From NCBI GenBank assembly GCA_963921795.1, contig OY997661.1, positions 33,291,103 to 33,355,102 of the forward strand: a stretch of DNA of 64,000 nt, read 5' to 3'. Both the position numbers and the translations under genes were made by a program. The DNA comes from Nannobrachium achirus (taxonomy: Eukaryota > Chordata > Actinopteri > Myctophiformes > Myctophidae). Positions 48,001 through 58,600 of the stretch are shown here, piece by piece; position 1 is the stretch's first letter, and every line of letters starts with the position of its first letter. Below the pieces are notes generated by a model. That model made no database searches. It saw nothing but the letters and a program-made list of their open reading frames with translations, and was not told where the DNA came from.

Positions 48001-49461
48001 TCAATTCAGATTTTATTTGCCGAGCTGCATATCTGGTACCACTTAATTGGTAAAAGGTACTTATAATATACATACTTGATAGTCTTTTTTTCACTCTCTA
48101 TCAAATGTCTTTGCCAAAAAATAGCAGATCTACAAGCTCGCGACGCGTTGTGAGCTTGTAGATCGGCTAGTTTTTGGCAAATATTCCACCCCAGGATAAT
48201 GGATTTTGAATATCGCGATAATATCGTAAATCCCGATTTATTTTGTCACAATAACCGTGATATGAAATGTTCATATCGTCCCATCCCTTGCTGGGGCCTG
48301 TGTTTTGATACTGAAACTCACCCTCTGGTTCCTCGTCACTATCGCTCTCGGTCATGGATCCGTAGTTGGCCACTAGTGACCCCAGTCCCGAGCTCATCTG
48401 TTTGGGGGCCACCACGAGCCCGTCCTGTTTGGAACCCGACTCTTCTCTGTCCGAATCTGGAAGCGTGTAGGAGTGCATAAGGATCAGCTTTCGCACCGGC
48501 ACCCTAAGATCATTTTCTTCCCAGAAGGGACTTGGCAATACGCGAGACAGAACATAAAGACTACTTTTAAAAGTGATTGAATGGATCCACCAAAATGGAT
48601 TAAATGTAAATGTCTTAAAAAGGTGGTAATACCACACCAGAACAAATAGACCTGTCCATTAGTGGCATTTGAGTCAACACTTTGGAAGGGTGGGGTCACC
48701 ATGTGTGTGGTCTCGCATAGCCAGACCATCAGAAATCTCTGCCTATACTAATACAACTGGTGAGGTCAAAATTCAACGTAGACTAGTCTAGAACAGTGGC
48801 TTGAACAGGCGCTGACAAACCTAGTCCCACTACTGTGAAAACCAATCATTTCACCATTCTAATATGAAGGCCTGCAATGCTGTCTTTGCATTGGTTAGGG
48901 TTAGGCAATGAAGTAGGGCATTCACTGAATATTAGAATATTCGAATATCAAAGTCACTATTTGACGTTGCACACCGAAGTCGAACATATTATTTTATCAT
49001 TTCTTTCTCTCTCTTTTTTTTTAAATTATTTATGTCTTCATGGTTTATACAGCTTGGCTAGATAGGAAGTCATAAGAATGAGTTGTCAATGCCCCTGGTG
49101 GATGAATTGGTTAATGCTCTGTCTATACTGATGTCATGTGTCACATTTGTGCCCCGTAACTAATTACCAGTGGGAAAAACAGCGGCTAGCCGGCAAATTC
49201 TATGTCATGATGGAAGAAGAGCCAGCTAATGCAACTGTCACTACTAGACCGAGAATTGCTTGTTTTATTGGATGAAAAAAAAAATATATATATATATATT
49301 TCCTATTGAATATTAGACTATTCGATTTCGAATACTTTGAGGTGGAATAATTTGAATACTAAAAATGACTATTTGTGAATACCCCACAGGGGTCCTCAAT
49401 AGGCGGACCGCGGTCCATGTCCGGACCGCGAGGCACCGCCGACCGGACCCAGGACGAATTA

Positions 49462-49492
<31 letters not shown>

Positions 49493-49560
49493 GTGGAAAA
49501 ACATCTCCACGTTTTTGTTTCCACTTCTCGTATTCATTCACTTTCATTGCATGCGCTGAG

Positions 49561-49611
<51 letters not shown>

Positions 49612-52600
49612 ACGACGCGGTGATTGGCTGATGCCTGGCAACAAAGTATTATGGGCTGTCATGTCTTTGACAACGATGCGCTGATAGGCTGTTGCTACAG
49701 ACCGCGGATGTTTTCGGAGCAGCAGCAACAGCAGCAGCCACCAACAATGCAACTAGTTATAAATCAGTGGGGTTTCATTCACGCTAAACATCATCAACAT
49801 GAATACGTTTGCAGGATTGCAAACGTATTCATAATACGTTTGCAATAATACGTATTCTGGAGAATCTTATCTCCAGAGTTTGTCGCGACGTGCCACGGCC
49901 CGACGGCCCGTGACGGCTGCCTCTCTTTCTGCATGGATGTTGTTCTCCCATGGTTCTCCCCACCGGGGGAAATGGATGTGCTGTGTGGCAGCGCGCCGCA
50001 TCCAGTTGGGGTTACCGTGCGGCACAACGTGCGTCGATACCACGATGCGACGCTGCGCAGCCGTCCGCGTTCAGTGTGTGCTCCCCTGTCTCTGACGCGC
50101 GACACCTTGTTTTCATATCGATATTCACGTTGCGACACAAGCATAAATTATTCGAAGATTATCCCAGTGTGTTAAAAGAAACCAGCACTAGCGCAAAATA
50201 TCTCTGCTCCATTGAACATTATGTTCTCCCTGCTTTAATGGGTTGTTTCTCTTCAATCAAGTAATGCCCCCAAATGATTTTGGAGGAGTCCCCAGCCCAG
50301 ATGACAGTGAAGTCATAATTTAAGGACCCTTTTAATAAAGAAAGAAACGGGAAAAGACCATTACTGCATGAAGCCTGGTGGGCGAGGTTATTACTGTATC
50401 AACAAACTACTACTAAAAAAACAACAACACATCAGCCATTGTAAAAAAATAAGAAAGGGATCCCTAATTATGTAAGATGAACAATAATGAGGGCAAGTGG
50501 TCATGACCTGAGGGCAAGTAGAACATGACCTGTACTTTCCAGACGGACAAGTGCCTCTGAGACCATGGTGTCAACCCCTGGTTGGTACTTTTTTGTATCT
50601 TAGCCTACTATTTAAGATTGACCGACATATTAAAAATAAGCGAATATAAATATATTTTAATATATATATATATATATATTAATTGTTTTATTTTTTCCCC
50701 GGACCCGGGCCTGTTTCAAAAAAATATTTGTGGACCTTCAAGATTTGTATTTGAGGACCCCTGCCCTACAATGAAGTTGTAGTTGTTTTTTCCCCCTAAT
50801 TGTTTCCATGCCAATTCATTGCATTTAGATTAGATGTCACTAGGCCTGTCACAATTATTACATAATTGTATATTTGCAATTATTTGACATAATCGCAATT
50901 ATTTTGTCATAATCGTCATAATCGTTTATATGTTGAACATTTTTCATATATTTTCAAACATTTTCAAAAACAGTGGAAATTGCAGATCTGCAAGCTCTGT
51001 TGAGGTTGTAGATCGGCTATTTCCACTATCAATGTTGTTTTTTTTAAGTATAAAGTTGTCAAATACTATATGTCAGTCATTCCTTTGTATATTTAGGTTA
51101 TGTGTCATATCTGCCATGTGCAACTTAAAAGCCTACAAGCCAGACAGAAATGTAATTGTCAATGACAAAAACACAATTAAATCGTTAATCGCAATTATTT
51201 GAGTGACAATTTATCGTCATGTAAACATAATCGTGACCAGCCCTAGATGTCACCAGATGTGCTGGTGTAGCCACGGGATCAGAGATCTCCACCTACTACT
51301 GATTGGGAACCTCTGATCACAAAATGTGTTGTTTGTTTAACCCATTCAGAACGGGTACACATTATAGTGTATAATTATTTTATGCTTTAGAGCTTGTAGA
51401 TCTGCTATTTTTGAAATACGTGAAAATTAGAATTTTGACCCGATTCTATAAGTGTCTTTTGAAAAACCTATGTTTCTATGTCAGCAATCTGGCTAGCAAT
51501 CGTCAAAGAAAAGGTCCTTTTCACTTCACTGGAGCTCAGTTAGTCTGTTCTTGAAAGACTACTATGTCAGTGGTTCTCAAACTTTTGAAGTTGAATGAAT
51601 GATATGTATTTGGCCACGGACCCCCATCTCAAAATATTTAGTTCCAGGGACCCCCCCAGAAGCAAAATTTGAGTTACAAACGTTCGCTTTGAAAATACAT
51701 ATATTCAAAGATTTGCACACATTTTCACTACTTTTTCAAAAATAGCAGATCTACAAGCTCGCAGCGCGGCACTCGGTGCCGCGCTGTGAGCTTGTATATC
51801 TGCTATTTTTCTATAGCTAAAGCATTCAATAATTCTAGGCCTATACGTTTGCTGCCAACGTTGAGTCACTCACCCGGGTCACTGTTGACGAGAGCCCCCA
51901 ATGGATCCCCTTCCCTGGGGGGCTGAGTGAGGGGCGGTGGCCTCCCTGGAGTGCCACTTTCTGGACACTGAGGGCCACCTCGTTGGGGTGCGCCGCCGCT
52001 GCCGCCCTGGAACCTCCCGCGACCTCGCCATCCACCTCGGCCTCTGCCTCGTCCTCGGCCTCTCATTCGTCTAGAGACAGAGTGTCAACCCATTAAAAAC
52101 CGGGAAAGCATCTGTGTCATAGGTCTGAGCGCTGGATATTCAAAAATAGCAGATCCACAAGCTCACAGCACGTCACTTCATGCCACGCTGTGAGCTTGTA
52201 CATCTGCTATTTTTTAACATATATATTTTTTTATTGTGAGAATTACCGATATAGAGGGCATTTGTAGAATTGGGCTTAGGTCTTAACACATTTGATGCCA
52301 TTGACGAGTATGTTCAGGTTCTGTGCCATTGAACAGTGTGTCCGTCAACTGATCTATTCATTGTTTCAAATCACGGCCTCATGAAGCCCGGAGTAATGCA
52401 GGAACTCAATTTCCCATGATGCTTTGGGCGCATATGTGCAGATCTGCTTCTCCATTCGGGCCAATGCGATTTAAATGCAGAAACATGGATGTATGCTGGT
52501 ATCTACTCCCGGGTTTGTGTCAACTGGCTGGGATGGGGCTTTTTTCCAACGGGCCGTGGCTACTCGGTGGATCGTCGCGGTAACAGTTTTTCCTTTTCTT

Positions 52601-55600
52601 GGTGAAAGAGGACACCCACGTTGATGATATGAGAACAGTGTGAATGTGCACAGCGTGGACGTGCTCGTGGCTTCGGTGGGTCTTCAAAATAAGGTACAAT
52701 CAATGGGGATCAATGCTGGCACTGTCTACCGGCCTGAATTAACAGATATCTGGCATTGAATGTGTTGTGGGTTGAGTCATGCCATTGATTAAATAATTTG
52801 TTCAAAAGTATTCCAGACCAAGTATTGAGTCTTACTTTTCAAAAGGCTGACATTTCAGCATCATAAATCCTCATTTTGAGTGGTCTCGTGTAATATTCTG
52901 TAATTTTCTTTTTCATGAGCTGTATGCCATAAAAATAAATAAAAAATAAATAAAAACTTTTGAATATTTCACTGCATGTGCAATGAATCTAGAATCTATG
53001 AAAGTTATTTTTTGTTTTAATTATATTACAGAAGAAAATGAACTATTACACAATATTCAATTGTTTTTAGATGGTTCTGTATAAGTGGTTAAACAGGCAG
53101 ATGAGTTCTCTATTCCTGGTGTTAGCTACAATAGAGAAAGAGAGAACATTCTAAATGGAGGAAATGTATGTCATTAACTCATTCGCTGCATTTTAAAAAT
53201 CTCTTTGAAGTTCCAGGATGCCACAAGTCTTCCATGTAATTCATAGCACGGATCATGCACACCCATGCATAGATCATGCACCACGTGTGTGCACGCTGTT
53301 CATAGCTTTCAAACAAAAGAATCCGCTTGGAAATCCGTTCAGGCATTCATGATATAGCAGCCTTTATGTTTTCTTCAAATGTAAACAAACATGGTTGCCA
53401 TGTTTGAAAGATGGGGTTGCCTCGACATATTATGTATCAGGGACCCCCCAGAAGCAAATATTTGAGTTACAAATGTTCGCTTTAAAAATACATGTATTCA
53501 AAGATTTGCACATATTTTCAAGACTTTTCAAAAATAGCAGATCTACAAGCACACTCAGTGCTGTCAGCTTGTATATCCGCTATTTTTCAATAGTTAAAGC
53601 ATCAAATAATGATTTAACTAAAGTGGTTCTGGGTTAATACGTTATACTCCATTAGTGGAAGTAGTACATACCCAAACTGTGCAGTTTCCAGGACCCCTCC
53701 TGTCTCCTCTCTGAACTCCATCAACTTTCTCTTCTTCTCCACATTCTGAAGTGACGGATAGTTCCTGAAAAAGACATAATTGGAATTCTGTTGAACAATA
53801 ATTGAACATCCATTCATTATTATCCTGAGGGAAAAAATTCCCTTGGCAAATCCTAGCTTTGTCACACATTATAAAATCAAACATTAGGGTTTGGCGTTTG
53901 AGAAGCAGGTACATTTGAGATGGAAGAGCATGGCTTACTAGCACCACCTAGTGGTGTGTAATGGTAAAGAAAAAGGTCACTGGGTACAACATTAGGTAAC
54001 TGGGTGCATATACTGTATATTGCATAAAGGCAACAACTAGGTGATGCCAAAGCAAGGGTCATGGAAGACATATCAAAGACAAACAATAAGCTATGGCGTC
54101 CATTAGGGCTGGTAAATTAATATTAGAATCTCTAATATTCCTCGAATATGGGGAATATTTGTATATTCAAATATAAAAAATAACTTTCGATTATTTTTAT
54201 TTGACAGGGACAATACAAAAGAAAACAATGTAGTAAGCAAGTTATAAAAACAAACAAAATATTATTATTATAAAAACAAATCCTAATAGAAAATGACTTG
54301 TTATTGTTAAAAACAGGACACCAGAGGAACGGTCAACAGCCCTAGCGTCCATAGTACAAGCAGTAGTGCTTTCGAGGCCGGACTTGACCGGACGCTGTCC
54401 GGCCAATATATTTCCCATATGCATGCGCAGGAACGGCATGGAACAGTGCATGCTAGAACCATAGAGTTATAGGCTATACGAGTAACGACGCACCATAGCC
54501 TATCGAATCAAATGGCTATTTGCATAACACGTTTACCAGGTTTACCAGTGAGTGGTGGGTTTGCACATCCCCCATAGATTCACAAGTCGCCACAAAAATA
54601 AAACAACGACAAACAAAACTATGGACTCTCTGTGCTCAACGCGTTAAAAAACGAAAGAAACATCTTTATCGAAAATAATTGTAGTAATTCTTTTCAAACG
54701 ACAGGTAAAACAAAACTGTTCATGTTCTGTTCATCAATAAATGTTTCATTTGCGTTAAAAAATAAGTCTTTTATACTGGACGCAGTGGACGGAAAAAACA
54801 CACAACGCTCCTGAACCAAGGAGCTGGACCTTTTCTTTATTTTCTTTTTTTAAAGTCAGACCAAGATATTATTCATTGTCACGTTAGCAATCATTAGTAT
54901 ATTAACTTAGAAAGGATCAACCTTTTGATTTGAGGTGGTTTTAAAGATGGCCAGGGTGCACTTTTTCTTCTTTTTTTGAACCGACGCGTCGGGCAGGTTA
55001 ATGGTTTAATATATGGATAGGCTACTTTAATACCTAGGCTACGTAGGTTTCCAGTGGTGACTGACTGTATGTGCATTGTGCGTGCGTCCTCAGGCTAAAT
55101 GGCTCGATTACTTTGTACTGTTTGAGATTCGTTCCAAGCAAACTTTTAGTTTCTCTAAGCTGCGCAGTATTTTCTATTTGCTCCATGCGCACATGTAGGC
55201 ACACGCACACATCTAAAGGCACGCGTGCACGTGACGTCAATAAATGACCGTCCGCCCTGAAAAGAAAACACCAAAGCACCGCTGATTACAGGGTTTATTA
55301 GTACTGACTTGCGCCTCTCCTCTCTCCATTTTGCAATTTCCTCCGGTGTGTCCAGCTTGATTCTTCTAGCTCCTGGAGCATGGTTCTGTAGATATTTGGA
55401 AGAAGAGAGAATGCTGGTATGAGACTAGCTATCGTCTGGGAGTTTGGATATGGTATATTGTGATAACATATCGCCTAAGTGTTTTAGGTGATATTTTCCT
55501 GGTTTAAAAGCACTATTGTTGAGGGTGACTGTCTCAAATTTCAGCCAATAAACATTTGCACAATTCCACTACACATGAGCACAAAATGTTTACCCGTATA

Positions 55601-58600
55601 AATGAAGGCTTTAATTAAGATGTTCTTAAACATACCTTCCATTGGTATCTATGATAACTATAACAAATTCAGGCATAACTTTCAAATATTTGATTTGTCT
55701 GCATTACTTGGACATATTGGAAGTAGTGTAATAGTAATAGTCTTCTTTAGTTTTCATATGGGCAAAGACTATATGAACATGAACCTCTTTAACCATATAA
55801 AAAGGGTCCCCCGGGACTCTAGAGCGGGTCCGCTCCCTTTTTTCCCTCTACACCAAAATCTCTTTGCAGAAAATAGCCAAGCTTGTCAATTTGCCATTTT
55901 CACAAAATGTTCACCCCAGAACAGGGAATCTAGGGTTCAAGTGGATAATCAGTATTGGCTGATATTTATTATAATCATTGGCTAACATTATTGGCCAGTA
56001 AAACATTATGGTTATTTCCTGCTTGCTAGGCAGATTGTTAAGATGTCACATTAGTCAGTACACTTACATTTCTCCAGTGGATGTTGACTATTTTCTCATG
56101 AGCAGTGAAGGTGCAATCCGAAACTGAACACTGAAGAACAAACAGATTATATGATTAAATCACAGCGTTGCCAGTAAGGGATAGTGTGCCAAATGCCATA
56201 AGCAGACAGGGCACATTTTGAGAAAGCAATTTATGAGTAAATTAACTTCAGTTACCTTAACATGTTGAGACATGTGTTCATCATACTTTTCTTGGTTCTT
56301 AAAACCCCGGTCACAGGTGTCACAAAAATGGGTAAATTCTGGTTCCTTCTTATTCTTCTGCTGTGGGTTAAAAACAAGATTAGACTCGGGCTGTCACCAT
56401 TACACATTTAAGTTGAATGAATTGTCACACTAGCAACTGCAATTGACAATTTAATTGCGTGTTTGGCATTGAACATTGGAACATATGAATAAAAAATGCA
56501 TTTCTTGCACAGGGATAGAGAGACAGCCGCTGATCGGACCGTCCGTGTCCGGACGGAGCAAGCTTGCTCCGTCCGGAAACGGACGGGGACTGAGCGGGAG
56601 CTGATGTGTGAGCGGGAGCTGATGTGTGAGGACGGACGCTCGGACGGACGGACGCTCGGACGGACGGACGCTCGGACGGACGGACACTCGGACGGACGGA
56701 CGCTCGTACGGACGCTCGTACGGACGGACGGACGCTCGTACGGACGGACGCTCGGACGGACGGACGCTCGTACGGACGGACGCTCGTACGGACGGACGCT
56801 CGGACGGGCGGACGGACGGACGCTCGGACGGACGGACGGACGCTCGGACGGACGGACGGACACTCGGACGGACGGACAGACACTCGGACGGGCAGACGGA
56901 CGGATGGACGGACGCTCGGACGGACGGACGCTTTGTCGTACAGACGCGTGGGTGGCGTCATATGACTTGATTAAGAGATCTTGACCTTAATTGGTGCAAC
57001 AGGAAGTGCCCTTCGCCAAACAGGAAGTGCCTATATATCTCATGAACCGTTTGTCGTACAGACGCGTGGGTGGCGTCATATGACTTGATTAAGAGTCCTT
57101 GACCTTAATTGGTGCAACAGGAAGTGCCCTTCGCCAAACAGGAAGTGCCTATATATCTCATGAACCGTTTGTCGTATGATTATGATCATTGGACTCGATT
57201 CATCAAGCACTTTACAGCCAAATTACGCCCATATTCTTTTTCTTACCGAATGTAGGAAATTCCCAAGTTAGGGGTCAGATTCATCAATGTTTTTTTTTTG
57301 TCAGGGATTTTGAAGGTAAAACAGAAATATAAGCCAGATTTAGTCACTTTATTTACACTATATTTACGACCAGATTGATGAATCGGGCCCATTGTGATTA
57401 TCTCAATTGCAATCCACCGTTTGTCAGCCTTCTGATTGGTCCCTGAGACTCCCTGACTGGCCAACCAGAAAAAAAACATTCACTTTTTGCTATCGGGGGT
57501 GGAGTTTGTGCAGTGGAGAATCTTGCTTCAGGCTTTCAACAACGGTCCGCACTGCGCGACACGGCGTGCGTCTAGTACGGCCACGCGAGGTGATCGCGAT
57601 TTCGCTCAATATAATGAATAAGCTTCAACAAACTAGTTCACATGGACCTTATCAATATAACTAAGAGTTATTATTTTTATTAATATCACGTAGATGTGTT
57701 TTTTTGGGTACTTTATATAGCTGTAATGAGGCTATGAAAAAAAGAAAAATCCCATCCACTTCCACTATAAAAGAATCTGCAATGGTGATTCTGTCCCACT
57801 GGGATTAAACAAATTAAAACATATATTTTCGGGGAAACCCCCTGTTTTGCAATGTAACTACTGTACCTTTGTCTTCCCTTTTTATTAATATCACCTAGAT
57901 GTTTTTCCTTTGGTACTTTAAATTGAAATAATGAGGCAATGAAAATACCCTCTCCCCCCATTCACTGCCACTATAAAAACAATCTGCCCAGGGTCATCTG
58001 TACCACCATAGTAACAGGGCAGAATGGGCGGGATTTGCAAAGGGGAGAATTAGACAATTATGTAATAATTGTGACATCACACCAAACCACTCTTCTTTGG
58101 TATCGTTTCTGTATAACCAAAGAATAGACACAATCAACAATAGACCATTGTGATATTTGAACAGGACAGACTAATGTTCAGCTGACCTTTTTAGGGACCT
58201 TTTTTTACCTTTTTTCCCTGGTTGTTGTAGGGAGCTCCGTTATTCTGTCTCCCACCCCGATGCCCACCTTGATGTCCTCCACGGTAGAAGTTCTGTCCTG
58301 AAAGGGCCAAATGTTTCAGGCATGACAACATATTCCTCAACTGTGCCAGACAGCAGCTTACACAATAGCAGCATCTAGTGGTAGTTTTATAAACCGGCAG
58401 TGATGACTGCTGAGCTTCATAGCTTGATATTAACATGATTCAATGTGCTCTTATCTTTTAAATATTGGAACATGCATGTGGGAGAATAAAAAAGATATAT
58501 GTTGTGTCTCATTAATTTGAATGCTGGTGGTCAACTATTGGATTTAAACTTTCAAAATAAACTCTAACTTGAATGCCAATATCATGGAAATAGAGTCGTG

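Noticed and set aside
56408-56984. Frames of 110-180 codons rich in SVRP or GRTD repeats
   Set aside because: They are open in several frames on both strands because of the 12-bp minisatellite unit; they are in nufip1 intron 2.
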